Assembly (NCBI RefSeq): GCF_029233945.1 | Contig: NZ_JARGOQ010000004.1 | Location: 1-61,001 of the forward strand | DNA length: 61,001 bases | Direction: 5' to 3' | Source of the DNA: Sneathiella sp. | Lineage (GTDB): Bacteria; Pseudomonadota; Alphaproteobacteria; Sneathiellales; Sneathiellaceae | In this document: positions 9,119 through 18,386 of the stretch, piece by piece | Layout: every line of letters starts with the position of its first letter | Position numbering within the stretch: the stretch's first letter is position 1 | The notes under the pieces: model-generated | The model's input: the letters and a program-made list of their open reading frames with translations, nothing else | Databases searched by the model: none | What the model was told of the DNA's origin: nothing | Made by a program: the position numbers and the translations under genes

Positions 9119-10268
9119 TACCAAGAAGCCGCTTCTTAATGACACTTTTGTTGTGATCATTTTTGCCGCCGCCATCTTGGCGATGCCGATCTGGCTTGAT
9201 CCCATTGGTGGCAACTATCCGGATCTGCTGCAGAAATTTGCCATCTACGGTATTTTTGCCATTGGCTTTAACATCCTCTTTGGATTGACCGGATATCTCT
9301 CTTTCGGTCACGCGGCCTTTCTCGGTGTCGGATCCTATGCCGCCGTCTGGTCGTTCAAGCTGCTGACCATGAACGTTCTCCCGGCTGTGATTTTCGGTGT
9401 TGTGTTTGCTGGAATACTGGCGGCCATCATCGGCTTTCTGAGTTTGCGCCGGACGGGGATTTACTTCTCGATCCTCACGCTGGCTTTCGCCCAGATGTCT
9501 TATAATCTTGCCTATTCAGTGCTGACGCCGATTACTAACGGGGAAACGGGACTGCAACTAGCCCGTTCTGATCCGCGCATCCTTGACAGCCTGTTTTCAG
9601 ATGGTTCAGTAGGAGCAGGGCTTCCGAGTACGGATCTCTTCGGCGAGACGATGAGTGGCTATCCCGGCTTTTATTTCTGCGCTGTTCTACTCATTATCTG
9701 TTTCTATATATCCATGCGGATTTTCCGATCTCCCTTCGGACTGATGCTGAAAGGGATCAAATCAAACCAGAACAGGATGAGATATACGGGTCTGAACACG
9801 CGCCCCTATATGCTGACGGCGTTTATCATATCGGGCATGTATGCGGGGCTGGCGGGCAGCCTGCTCGCCGTCACCGACCCTCTGGCGGGGGCTGAGAGAA
9901 TGCAGTGGACGGCTTCGGGCGAAGTTGTGCTGATGACGATCCTTGGCGGTGCGGGTACGCTTGTCGGGCCAATGCTGGGCGCGGGTTTGATCAAGTATTT
10001 TGAGAATATCTTCTCCTCCTTCGATGATAATGTGCTTACGCAGGCTTTCTCCTTCTTGCCTGACAGTGTTGTTGATTTTGTCGTGCCTGTCGTCGGTCTT
10101 TTCGTTGGCAGTGGCTGGCATCTGACATTGGGATTATTGTTTATGATCATCGTGATTTTCCTGCCTGGCGGCCTGGTGGAAGGTTTCCGTCGTATCTTCA
10201 ATTATTTCAGGTCTGGTGGGAAAACAAAGCCACAGTCCGTAGAAGCGCATAATCAGGCTGGCGAGTAA
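9111..10268 (+). CDS. Liv-type ABC transporter permease (LivM family)
   Basis: A 385-residue LivM-family permease, partner of the LivH-like protein. Signatures are [23 protein letters not shown] (about residues 50-73) and [20 protein letters not shown] (about 270-290), the usual ATPase-contacting loop. About nine hydrophobic segments are visible. A soluble stretch of about 45 residues ([20 protein letters not shown] onward) interrupts the membrane core and probably faces the periplasm. The start ATG lies inside the end of the preceding gene. The C-terminus is hydrophilic ([17 protein letters not shown]). Confidence 0.9.
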   Translation: MTNTKKPLLNDTFVVIIFAAAILAMPIWLDPIGGNYPDLLQKFAIYGIFAIGFNILFGLTGYLSFGHAAFLGVGSYAAVWSFKLLTMNVLPAVIFGVVFAGILAAIIGFLSLRRTGIYFSILTLAFAQMSYNLAYSVLTPITNGETGLQLARSDPRILDSLFSDGSVGAGLPSTDLFGETMSGYPGFYFCAVLLIICFYISMRIFRSPFGLMLKGIKSNQNRMRYTGLNTRPYMLTAFIISGMYAGLAGSLLAVTDPLAGAERMQWTASGEVVLMTILGGAGTLVGPMLGAGLIKYFENIFSSFDDNVLTQAFSFLPDSVVDFVVPVVGLFVGSGWHLTLGLLFMIIVIFLPGGLVEGFRRIFNYFRSGGKTKPQSVEAHNQAGE

Positions 10269-10279
10269 GAGGGTAAATC

Positions 10280-11038
10280 ATGGGCGATCTCGTTCTTCAT
10301 CTGGACAATATCAATAAAAGCTTTGGCGGGCTCAGCGCTCTTTCCGATGTTAATCTGCATGTGGAGGAAGGAACGACGCATGCGATCATCGGTCCGAACG
10401 GCGCAGGTAAGTCGACGCTATTGAATGTTTGTATCGGCCGACTGAAGCCGGATACGGGTAAAGTGACTTTTGCGGGCGAAGTTCTGACCGGCAGACAGCC
10501 CCATGAGATTGCCCAGCTTGGCGTTGCGCGGGTTTTTCAAACGCCGGAGATTTTTCAGGAAATGACACTGATTGAGAATGTCATGATTCCGGCTCTTTCC
10601 CATCGCGATGGCGCGTTCCGGCTAAACGCTGCTGAACTGTTGAGCCGCCAAGGGGAGGTTCGTGATGAGGCAGAACATATCCTTGAGGATGTTGGTCTAA
10701 AAGACATGATGATGGTCGAGGCGGGTAGCCTCAGCCGTGGTGATAAACGCAGGTTGGAGCTTGGTATGTGCCTTATCTTAAGGCCACGGCTTCTATTGCT
10801 CGATGAGCCGACTGCGGGCATGGCGCGCCATGATACCAACCAGACGATCGAGCTTTTAAAGAAGATCAAGTCACGCGGTATGACGAAGGTGATTATCGAA
10901 CATGATATGCATGTTGTCTTCAGCCTGGCGGACAAGGTCAGCGTACTGGCGCGGGGGCAGATCATCGCCGGCGGCGATCCGCAGAGCGTAAGAGAGGACC
11001 CAAAGGTCAAGGAAGCGTATTTGGGAGGGGCTCAATAA
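10280..11038 (+). CDS. Liv-type ABC transporter ATPase (LivG family)
   Basis: A 252-residue nucleotide-binding subunit. Walker A is GPNGAGKST (about 38-46) and Walker B is LLLLDEPTAG. The signature motif is degenerate: LSRGDKRRLELG stands where LSGGQ is normal. Degenerate signatures of this kind occur in the LivG halves of urea/amide-type Liv systems, where the LivF partner supplies the canonical motif. The gene is preceded by AGAGGGT about 8 bases before ATG and abuts the livF-like gene with a TAATG overlap. Confidence 0.9.
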   Translation: MGDLVLHLDNINKSFGGLSALSDVNLHVEEGTTHAIIGPNGAGKSTLLNVCIGRLKPDTGKVTFAGEVLTGRQPHEIAQLGVARVFQTPEIFQEMTLIENVMIPALSHRDGAFRLNAAELLSRQGEVRDEAEHILEDVGLKDMMMVEAGSLSRGDKRRLELGMCLILRPRLLLLDEPTAGMARHDTNQTIELLKKIKSRGMTKVIIEHDMHVVFSLADKVSVLARGQIIAGGDPQSVREDPKVKEAYLGGAQ

Positions 11039-11763
11039 TGTCTGAGACTTCAGAGAAAATGCCCTATTTCAGCGTCAAGGATGTTCATGCCTATTATGGC
11101 GAGTCCTATATCGTGCAAGGAGTCTCCTTCGATGTTGAAGAAGGGGATATCGTTGCTTTGCTCGGCCGGAATGGGGCAGGGAAAACGTCCACTCTGAGGG
11201 CGCTTGCCCGGGTGGACAGTCCTGCGTTGAAGCGCGGTGAAATATATCTCAATGGTGAAGCAATCCATTCGCTAAAAGCCTACCAGGCAGCGCAGGCAGG
11301 TATTCAGCTTGTGCCCGAGGATCGGCGTATAATTGGCGGATTAACGGTGGAGGAGAATCTCGAACTTGCACAGGTGGCGGAACCAAAGGGGTGGGAGATA
11401 GAGCGTATCTACGACCATTTTCCGCGTCTTGGTGAACGGCGAAGCCAGGATGCTGTCACCATGTCTGGCGGGGAGCAGCAAATGCTGGCCGTCGCAAGGG
11501 CGCTTGCTCGGGATGTGAAACTGCTGTTCCTGGATGAGCCCTATGAGGGGCTTGCGCCGGTTATAGTTCAGGAAATTGAGAAAATCCTGCTTGAAGTTAA
11601 AAAGCTCGGGATTACGACCATTATTGTTGAGCAAAATGCTGTTGCGGCACTGCAGCTTGCCGACAAGGCGCTCATCCTGGATATGGGCCAGATTGCCTTC
11701 CGCGGCACGGCACAGCAGGTTCTGGACGATCAGGAATTGCGGCATGAGTATCTCGCAATCTGA
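11038..11763 (+). CDS. Liv-type ABC transporter ATPase (LivF family)
   Basis: A 241-residue nucleotide-binding subunit with Walker A GRNGAGKTS (about 43-51), the signature MSGGEQQM and Walker B LLFLDEPYEG. It keeps the canonical signature that its partner lacks, so the transporter probably has two non-equivalent ATP sites. It is the last transporter gene. The next gene, acs, begins 130 bases later, which leaves room for a separate promoter, although no convincing one stands out. Confidence 0.9.
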   Translation: MSETSEKMPYFSVKDVHAYYGESYIVQGVSFDVEEGDIVALLGRNGAGKTSTLRALARVDSPALKRGEIYLNGEAIHSLKAYQAAQAGIQLVPEDRRIIGGLTVEENLELAQVAEPKGWEIERIYDHFPRLGERRSQDAVTMSGGEQQMLAVARALARDVKLLFLDEPYEGLAPVIVQEIEKILLEVKKLGITTIIVEQNAVAALQLADKALILDMGQIAFRGTAQQVLDDQELRHEYLAI

Positions 11764-11893
11764 ACGCGGGTATTCAGAATTTTCCGACTTTTAGGTTGTA
11801 TTTAGATGGAGACGGACGCATAAATGCCCTGTCGATTACTGCCGAATTCGAAACACTGAAAAATCTGTATGTTGGGTGAAAGGACTTAGAAGG

Positions 11894-13834
11894 ATGTCAG
11901 CAAAGGATCTATATCCCGTACCTCAGGAACTTGCGAAAACTGCTTGGGCCGACAAGACGAGTTATCAGGCGATGTATCGCGCATCGGTTGAAGATCCCGT
12001 CGCCTTCTGGGGCGAGCATGGAAAGCGGATAGACTGGATCAAGCCCTATACGAAAGTAAAAGATGTCTCTTTTGCCAAGGATGATCTGCATATTAAATGG
12101 TTCCATGACGGGACATTGAACGTTAGCTACAACTGCCTCGATCGTCATCTGGAAAAACGGGGCGACAGCCCGGCCATTATCTGGGAAGGGGATGATCCGA
12201 ATGACGATAAAACCCTGACCTACCGCGAACTGCATGCTGAGGTATGTAAGTTCTCAAACGTACTGAAGGCGCAAGGAATCAAGAAGGGCGATCGCGTCAC
12301 CCTCTATATGCCGATGATCGTCGAAGCGGCAGTCGCCATGCTTGCCTGCACACGCATCGGCGCGATCCATTCCATTGTGTTTGGCGGATTTTCGCCGGAT
12401 GCTCTGGCCGGGCGAATCCGGGACTGTAAGTCCAACTGTGTGATTACCGCCGACGAAGGGGTTCGCGGCGGGCGGCCAATCCCTCTCAAAGCCAATACAG
12501 ACGCAGCGCTGGCGGAATGCCCGGACTGCACGACCTGTATTGTCGTCAAGCGCACCGGCGGAGATGTCAAATGGGTTGAAGGCCGCGACGTTTGGTATCA
12601 CGCGGAAATGGACAAGGTTGATGCGGACTGTCCGCCTGAGGAAATGAACGCGGAAGACCCGCTATTCATTCTGTACACCTCCGGCTCGACAGGCCAGCCA
12701 AAGGGTGTGCTGCATACCACCGGCGGCTACATTGTCTATGCGGCGATGACCCACCGCTATGTATTCGACTATCATGATGGCGATATTTACTGGTGCACGG
12801 CCGATGTCGGCTGGGTGACGGGGCATAGCTACATCGTTTATGGGCCGCTCGCCAATGGCGCGACGACATTGATGTTTGAAGGTGTGCCTAATTATCCAAC
12901 TGTCTCGCGCTTTTGGGAAGTATGCGATAAGCATAAGGTCAATATCTTTTATACAGCTCCGACGGCGATCCGTGCATTGATGCGCGACGGCGATGAGCCC
13001 GTCAAGAAAACATCGCGCAAGTCGCTGCGTCTTTTGGGATCGGTCGGGGAGCCTATCAACCCGGAAGCCTGGCGCTGGTACAATGACGTTGTCGGGGAGG
13101 GGAGATGCCCGATTGTTGATACCTGGTGGCAGACGGAAACGGGCGGTATTCTGATCTCGCCTCTGCCGGGCGCAACAGACCTGAAGCCGGGCTCTGCGAC
13201 CCTTCCATTCTTTGGAATTGAACCACTTATGGTCGATGGTGATGGCGCTGTTTTGGAGGGGCCCTGCGAGGGCATGCTCTGTATCAAGGATAGCTGGCCC
13301 GGCCAGATGCGGACAGTATACGGCGATCATGATCGCTTTATTCAGACCTATTTTTCGAATTTCGATGGACTTTATTTCACGGGTGATGGCGCAAGAAGGG
13401 ATGACGATGGATATTATTGGATCACCGGCCGCGTTGACGATGTGATCAATGTGTCCGGCCACAGGATGGGAACCGCCGAGGTGGAAAGCGCCCTTGTGGC
13501 CCACGAACTTGTGGCCGAAGCCGCCGTTGTCGGATATCCGCATGATATCAAGGGACAGGGCATTTATGCCTATGTCACTTTGACATCGGGGATTGAACCA
13601 TCGGAGGAATTGCGCGCTGAACTGGTCAAGTGGGTTCGCCATGAAATTGGTCCAATTGCCACACCGGATCTGATCCAGTGGGCGCCGGGATTGCCAAAAA
13701 CGCGCTCGGGCAAGATTATGCGGCGTATACTGCGTAAAGTGGCTGAAAACGACTACGGTAGCCTCGGGGATACCTCGACATTGGCTGAACCCGCGGTCGT
13801 TGAGGATCTGATCGAAAACAGGATGAATAAGTAA
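11894..13834 (+). CDS. acs: acetyl-CoA synthetase (AMP-forming)
   Basis: A 646-residue enzyme making acetyl-CoA from acetate, ATP and CoA through acetyl-AMP in the cytoplasm. Motifs include [11 protein letters not shown] (phosphate loop), [27 protein letters not shown] (hinge) and [10 protein letters not shown], whose GK lysine (about residue 607) is the residue acetylated in Acs regulation. ATG at 11894 gives the family length; GTG at 11876 is in frame but unlikely. It lies between the Liv-type transporter and a CrbS-like sensor. CrbS/CrbR and MxtR/ErdR are known to control acs in gammaproteobacteria, which makes the placement meaningful. Propionate may also be used; the sequence does not separate the two. 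Confidence 0.95.
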   Translation: MSAKDLYPVPQELAKTAWADKTSYQAMYRASVEDPVAFWGEHGKRIDWIKPYTKVKDVSFAKDDLHIKWFHDGTLNVSYNCLDRHLEKRGDSPAIIWEGDDPNDDKTLTYRELHAEVCKFSNVLKAQGIKKGDRVTLYMPMIVEAAVAMLACTRIGAIHSIVFGGFSPDALAGRIRDCKSNCVITADEGVRGGRPIPLKANTDAALAECPDCTTCIVVKRTGGDVKWVEGRDVWYHAEMDKVDADCPPEEMNAEDPLFILYTSGSTGQPKGVLHTTGGYIVYAAMTHRYVFDYHDGDIYWCTADVGWVTGHSYIVYGPLANGATTLMFEGVPNYPTVSRFWEVCDKHKVNIFYTAPTAIRALMRDGDEPVKKTSRKSLRLLGSVGEPINPEAWRWYNDVVGEGRCPIVDTWWQTETGGILISPLPGATDLKPGSATLPFFGIEPLMVDGDGAVLEGPCEGMLCIKDSWPGQMRTVYGDHDRFIQTYFSNFDGLYFTGDGARRDDDGYYWITGRVDDVINVSGHRMGTAEVESALVAHELVAEAAVVGYPHDIKGQGIYAYVTLTSGIEPSEELRAELVKWVRHEIGPIATPDLIQWAPGLPKTRSGKIMRRILRKVAENDYGSLGDTSTLAEPAVVEDLIENRMNK

Positions 13835-14016
13835 GGCCATGCATGCCAAAAAGCCCCTGCAAGATTGATCAATGACAATATCCTAACTAATGGAGTATTA
13901 TGGGTCTGCAGGGAACCGAAGAGCGAGGTTGCTGATATAAGAGAGCTTCTCCAGAAGCCGGGTAATGTCGTCAATCTCTGTCAGTTCTCGGGATTATCGA
14001 GGGAGCATACGGCAGC

Positions 14017-14409
14017 ATGACACATACAGTGCTTGTGGTGGAGGACGAGCCGAATATTGTTTTGTCCTTACAGTTTATTCTAAGGCAGGCCGGATTCACA
14101 GTACGGGTGGCGCGGGATGGAGATCAGGCATTGCGTGCCATAGAGGACTATGTGCCCGATCTGGTGATACTGGACATTATGTTGCCCAAGCAGGATGGGT
14201 TCTCGGTTTGTGAAGCTATTCGCGCCAATGATGCCTGTGTAAATGTGAAAATCATCATGCTATCGGCAAAGAGCCGGGAGGCGGATAAGGAACGGGCTAT
14301 TGCGCTTGGCGCGGATGAATTCGTGACGAAGCCGTTCTCCACTCGCGCGCTCGGAAAAATGGTGAAGGAAATTGTTGCTCCGGTGAATTCGTCCCTGCAT
14401 GCCAAATAG
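14017..14409 (+). CDS. single-domain response regulator (CheY-like receiver)
   Basis: A 130-residue receiver with no output domain. The acidic pocket is VVEDE (E9-D10 region), the phospho-acceptor is Asp53 (LVILDIMLP), the switch serine is Ser83 (MLSAKS) and the conserved lysine is Lys105 (TKPFS). It precedes a small membrane protein and a sensor kinase. In the known CrbS/CrbR pair the regulator is a LuxR-type DNA-binding protein, so a receiver alone means either that a further phosphotransfer step follows or that it acts by protein contact. The gap of about 180 bases before it shows no convincing gene; GAGGGAG lies about 12 bases from ATG. Confidence 0.9.
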   Translation: MTHTVLVVEDEPNIVLSLQFILRQAGFTVRVARDGDQALRAIEDYVPDLVILDIMLPKQDGFSVCEAIRANDACVNVKIIMLSAKSREADKERAIALGADEFVTKPFSTRALGKMVKEIVAPVNSSLHAK

Positions 14410-14449
14410 GCGTGAAAGTCGGATGGGCCTATAAGACGGATTTAGTCAG

Positions 14450-14722
14450 ATGATAAGAACAGGACGTAAAAAAGAATGGTCGGTTCTTCTGTTTGTCGCC
14501 TGTCTTGTTGCCTTCATGCCTCCCGTCATCGCCCTGTTTGACATTCCTTTTCGTGTATTCGGCATTCCTCTCAGCTTTTTATTCTTGTTTGGGATCTGGG
14601 CTTTCGCCATCGCCATGACGGCGCTGGGCGCTAGGCGGGGCCCGGAAAAGGCTATCGGGCCACCTGAGGCCGAACGAGGCGGCGGGGCCAGCACGCCTGA
14701 CACCGTCCAAGGAAAACAATAA
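14450..14722 (+). CDS. small two-helix membrane protein next to the sensor kinase
   Basis: A 90-residue protein with a basic N-terminus (MIRTGRKKEW), two hydrophobic segments (about 11-32 and 37-60) and a polar, glycine-rich tail. It overlaps the start of the symporter-kinase gene by one base (TAATG), so the two are translationally coupled. Small two-helix partners are known for several sodium/solute symporters; by position it may be such a subunit of the kinase's transporter half. That role is inferred, and no specific family was recognised with certainty. Confidence 0.7.
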   Translation: MIRTGRKKEWSVLLFVACLVAFMPPVIALFDIPFRVFGIPLSFLFLFGIWAFAIAMTALGARRGPEKAIGPPEAERGGGASTPDTVQGKQ

Positions 14723-17472
14723 TGTCTGGCGGGCTGGTACTGACTGTCTCCATTTTGTATCTGGGTCTCCTGTTCGCCATTGCCCAGTTTGTCGATCTGC
14801 AATCCGCCAAGGGCCGTCAGCTCACCAGAAATCCGTTTATCTATACTTTGTCAATCGGCGTTTTCTGCACCTCATGGACATTCTATGGCAGTGTCGGGCT
14901 GGCGGCGACGCAAGGCCTGGACTTCCTGCCCATATATCTTGGCCCGACACTCGTTTTTATCCTCTGGTCTGTCGTCTGGGTTAAGATTGTTCGTATTTGC
15001 AAAGTGCATCGAATTACCTCGATCGCCGACTTTATCGCGTCGCGCTACGGCAAGCAGGCGCGATTGGGCGGGCTTGTCACGATTATCGCGGTGGTTGGCA
15101 CGATGCCATACATCTCGTTGCAGCTCAAATCCATCGCAACCAGCTTTCGAATTCTTGTCAGCTCATCGGAGACAGCACTGCTGCATGCACCGAATGAGCC
15201 TATTTTCTTCATCGATACAACCTTGATTGTGGCCATTGCGCTGGCACTTTTCGCTATCCTTTTCGGAACGCGCCATATCGACGCGAGCGAGCATCATGAG
15301 GGGCTGGTAGCCGCAATCGCATTTGAGTCTGTGGTGAAGCTGGTTACGTTCCTTGCCGTAGGATTCTTTGTGACGTTTGGGCTCTACAACGGATTTTCAG
15401 ACCTCTTTTCAACCGCCGCAGATAGAGGGTTGGATACGCTCTTCACTGTTTCCGCCGATAATGATTACAGTGTTTGGATGACGATGACGATGCTCTCCAT
15501 GGCGGCCATTATCTGTTTGCCGAGACAGTTTTATATGACGGCTGTCGAAAATCCCGATGAAGCTTTCCTCCGTAAGGCGACCTGGCTGTTTCCACTCTAT
15601 CTTCTGGTGATCAATATATTCGTGTTGCCGATTGCGCTCGCAGGCCGTCTGTCTTTTGAGGGTGTCTCCGCCGATGCGGATATGTTCATGCTCACCGTGC
15701 CGCTGTTTCATGATCAGGCGTTCCTCGCGTTGATTGCCTTTATCGGGGGATTATCGGCGGCGACATCAATGGTGATTGTCGCCTCGATCGCGCTGGCGAC
15801 GATGGTCTGTAATGATCTTATTATGCCGCTATTGCTCCGTTGGCGCGGTCTCAACATCAACAAGAATGATGACTTAACGGGGCTTCTGCTCACGATCCGG
15901 CGGGTGAGTATTCTTCTGATCTTGATCCTTGGCTATGCCTATTACCTGATTGCGAGCGAGTCATATTCCCTCGTGACCATCGGGCTTGTCTCATTTGCCG
16001 CGGCGGCGCAATTCGCACCCGCCATCATCGGGGGTATTTTCTGGAAAGGAGCGTCGTATCGGGGGGCTATGACGGGCTTGGCGCTCGGTTTTGTCGTCTG
16101 GCTCTATACGCTTCTCCTTCCCTCATTCGCACAGTCAGGATGGCTGCCGATAAGCTTCATTGAGCAAGGGCCATATGGCCTTACGTTGCTGAAACCATAT
16201 GCACTGTTCGGCATGGAGGGGTTTGATCGCCTGACCCATGCCCTGTTCTGGAGCATGCTTGTCAATATAGGCGCCTACTGGATTGTCTCGCTTCTCTCGC
16301 ACCAGACGGCTATCGAGCGTATTCAGGGAACCCTGTTTGTCGATGTGTTCGGCCATACGGATGATGAACGTGATAGCCGCTATTGGCGCGGCTCGGCTAC
16401 GGTTGCCGATTTGCAGCAGCTTGTTGGCCGGTTTGTCGGTGTTCAGCGGGCGGCGCAGGCGTTTGCTGATTTTGCCGCTGAGCGGGACATAAACCTGCGC
16501 AAAAGTCACTCGGCCGATGCCGCTCTGCTCGACTTTGCCGAGAAGATGTTGGCGGGGGCAATCGGTTCTGCAACGGCGCGTGTGATGGTCGGTTCCGTGG
16601 TCAAGGGGGAAATTGTTGGTCTTGATGAAGTGTATCGAATTTTGGATGAAACCAGCCAGGTCATTGAATACAGCCATCGGCTGGAGCAAAAATCAGCTGA
16701 GTTGGAACAGGCAACGGCGCTGCTTCGCAACGCCAATGAGCGGCTGAAGGAACTGGATTCTCTGAAGGATCATTTTCTTTCTATGGTCAGCCATGAGCTT
16801 CGGACACCCCTGACATCACTCCGAGCCTTTGGGGAGATTCTGATCGATAACCCGGAAGTCTCACCGGAGGAACGGGAACGCTTCCTGAATGTCATTATCA
16901 AGGAAAGTTCTCGCCTGACCCGGCTAATTGACCAGCTTCTTGACCTTGCCCGCATGGAGGCGGGGCAGATGGATTGGTCGCTGGATACAGTTGATATCGC
17001 CGCCACAATACGCGAGGCAATGGCAACGCTTGCCGGCCTTATCAAGGAAAATGAAGTTGAGGTGGAAACGCGCATTCCTGAAAATCTTCCGATGGTGAGG
17101 GCGGATCGGGATCAGCTTATTCAGGTGGTTATCAATCTGGTGTCAAACGCCATTAAGTTTTGTGACAAGGAAAAGGGCCATATTGCCCTCAGCGTTTCCG
17201 TCGAAGATGACATGCTGGAAGTAAGCGTTGCGGACAATGGAAAGGGGATCCCCATTGATATGATGGAACGGATTTTCGAAAAGTTCCATCAGTCGATTGG
17301 CCGGGATGAAGACAAACCACAAGGATCAGGTCTTGGTCTTGCTATCTGCCGGGAGATTGTATCCTTCCTTGGTGGTCATATCTGGGTCACAAACATAGAG
17401 AAGAGTGGGGCAACCTTCGCCTTTACAGTTCCTCGTGCCGATCGTCAGGATGTCAGGCTCTCTGCCGAATAG
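14722..17472 (+). CDS. sodium/solute symporter-STAC-histidine kinase (CrbS/MxtR-like)
   Basis: A 916-residue membrane sensor. Residues 1-530 are a sodium:solute symporter (SLC5) domain with about 13 helices. Residues 550-630 are a STAC linker (RGSATVADLQQLVGRFVG ... GSVVKGE). Residues 640-685 are a coiled coil. Residues 685-750 are HisKA with His691 in VSHELRTP. Residues 790-905 are HATPase with the N-box VINLVSNAIKF, VADNGKGI and GSGLGLAI. The order matches CrbS/MxtR, which control acetyl-CoA synthetase, but the PAS domain common in that group is missing: the STAC region runs through a coiled coil straight into HisKA. Proximity to acs and to a receiver supports an acetate or short-chain-acid sensor. 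The stop lies 4 bases from the convergent TSUP gene. Confidence 0.9.
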   Translation: MSGGLVLTVSILYLGLLFAIAQFVDLQSAKGRQLTRNPFIYTLSIGVFCTSWTFYGSVGLAATQGLDFLPIYLGPTLVFILWSVVWVKIVRICKVHRITSIADFIASRYGKQARLGGLVTIIAVVGTMPYISLQLKSIATSFRILVSSSETALLHAPNEPIFFIDTTLIVAIALALFAILFGTRHIDASEHHEGLVAAIAFESVVKLVTFLAVGFFVTFGLYNGFSDLFSTAADRGLDTLFTVSADNDYSVWMTMTMLSMAAIICLPRQFYMTAVENPDEAFLRKATWLFPLYLLVINIFVLPIALAGRLSFEGVSADADMFMLTVPLFHDQAFLALIAFIGGLSAATSMVIVASIALATMVCNDLIMPLLLRWRGLNINKNDDLTGLLLTIRRVSILLILILGYAYYLIASESYSLVTIGLVSFAAAAQFAPAIIGGIFWKGASYRGAMTGLALGFVVWLYTLLLPSFAQSGWLPISFIEQGPYGLTLLKPYALFGMEGFDRLTHALFWSMLVNIGAYWIVSLLSHQTAIERIQGTLFVDVFGHTDDERDSRYWRGSATVADLQQLVGRFVGVQRAAQAFADFAAERDINLRKSHSADAALLDFAEKMLAGAIGSATARVMVGSVVKGEIVGLDEVYRILDETSQVIEYSHRLEQKSAELEQATALLRNANERLKELDSLKDHFLSMVSHELRTPLTSLRAFGEILIDNPEVSPEERERFLNVIIKESSRLTRLIDQLLDLARMEAGQMDWSLDTVDIAATIREAMATLAGLIKENEVEVETRIPENLPMVRADRDQLIQVVINLVSNAIKFCDKEKGHIALSVSVEDDMLEVSVADNGKGIPIDMMERIFEKFHQSIGRDEDKPQGSGLGLAICREIVSFLGGHIWVTNIEKSGATFAFTVPRADRQDVRLSAE

Positions 17473-17476
17473 GGGA

Positions 17477-18241
17477 TTAGCTATATGCCCTGTAGATCAT
17501 GGCAATACCAATAAACGTGACCAGCCCCAGAACAATTTTCTTGAAGGTCTTCTGATCGATAAGGTGTCGTATCTTTGTGCCCAGCCACATCCCCGCAAAC
17601 AGCGGGCCGAGGCCAATCAGGCTATAGGTAATGTCCGTGGGATTTAGAAAGTTCATGCTTTGCAGGCTGAGCAGCAGGAAGATACTGCCGCCAAAAAGCA
17701 TGACACTGACCGCGGCAACGAACTTTTCCTTTTCCAGGCCAAGCGCGATAAAGAAGAAAACGGGTAGCGTTCCAAAAAGCGTTGTAATGCCACCGATTAT
17801 ACCTGCGGCGAGGCCCACCGTCGGTCCGGATAACTTTTCATGCGTGCCGAGAAAAGAAAAGGAAATGCCAAAATATTCAAGCCCGGAAATGAGGATCAAA
17901 AAGCTGCCGACAGCGATCAGAAGATATTTCGTATCCACGGTCGAAAGCATAAAGACACCAATCGGCAATCCGATAAACAGCCCCAGCAGCAGTAGCCAGT
18001 GCCGGGCAATTGATGCCTTGATCTGTCCGGACATGATCATCTGAACAGAGTTGGTGATGACCATCGGTAAGGTCATGATGGCGACAGCAGATGGAAGGTT
18101 TATAAAAAAAACAATAATAGGCACTGCAATCGTCGGCAGGCCAAAGGCAGAAATGCCCTTTACGACACCTCCGAGCGCAAAGGCAACGCACACAACGAGT
18201 AAATGGAAAAGATTGAATTCGGGGAGATATTGGGTGATCAT
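17477..18241 (-). CDS. TSUP (TauE/SafE) family permease
   Basis: A 254-residue inner-membrane protein with about eight hydrophobic segments and the TauE/SafE repeat signatures (ALGGVVKGISAFGLPTIAVP near the N-terminus; GIIGGITTLFGTLPVFFFIA in the second half). Family members move sulfite, sulfoacetate, taurine-derived sulfonates or other organic anions. No sulfur-metabolism gene is adjacent, so the substrate is open. It is convergent with the sensor kinase and divergent from the MDR oxidoreductase across a 145-base gap. Confidence 0.85.
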   Translation of the reverse strand: MITQYLPEFNLFHLLVVCVAFALGGVVKGISAFGLPTIAVPIIVFFINLPSAVAIMTLPMVITNSVQMIMSGQIKASIARHWLLLLGLFIGLPIGVFMLSTVDTKYLLIAVGSFLILISGLEYFGISFSFLGTHEKLSGPTVGLAAGIIGGITTLFGTLPVFFFIALGLEKEKFVAAVSVMLFGGSIFLLLSLQSMNFLNPTDITYSLIGLGPLFAGMWLGTKIRHLIDQKTFKKIVLGLVTFIGIAMIYRAYS

Positions 18242-18386
18242 GGTGGGGCCGCATTCAGAAAAAAACTCCAGCCAGGACGGGAAAATGACCCTGACACTCT
18301 TAGAAAACTATGGACCATAAAAAGACACCGCCGCCAACCACTTTATTCAATTGTCGATGATATAAACTCATGTTCGGAGAAGCATA

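Noticed and set aside
13835-14016. Small gene in the gap before the receiver gene
   Set aside because: The open frames here are very short or overlap the receiver in another frame, with no ribosome binding site or recognisable product.
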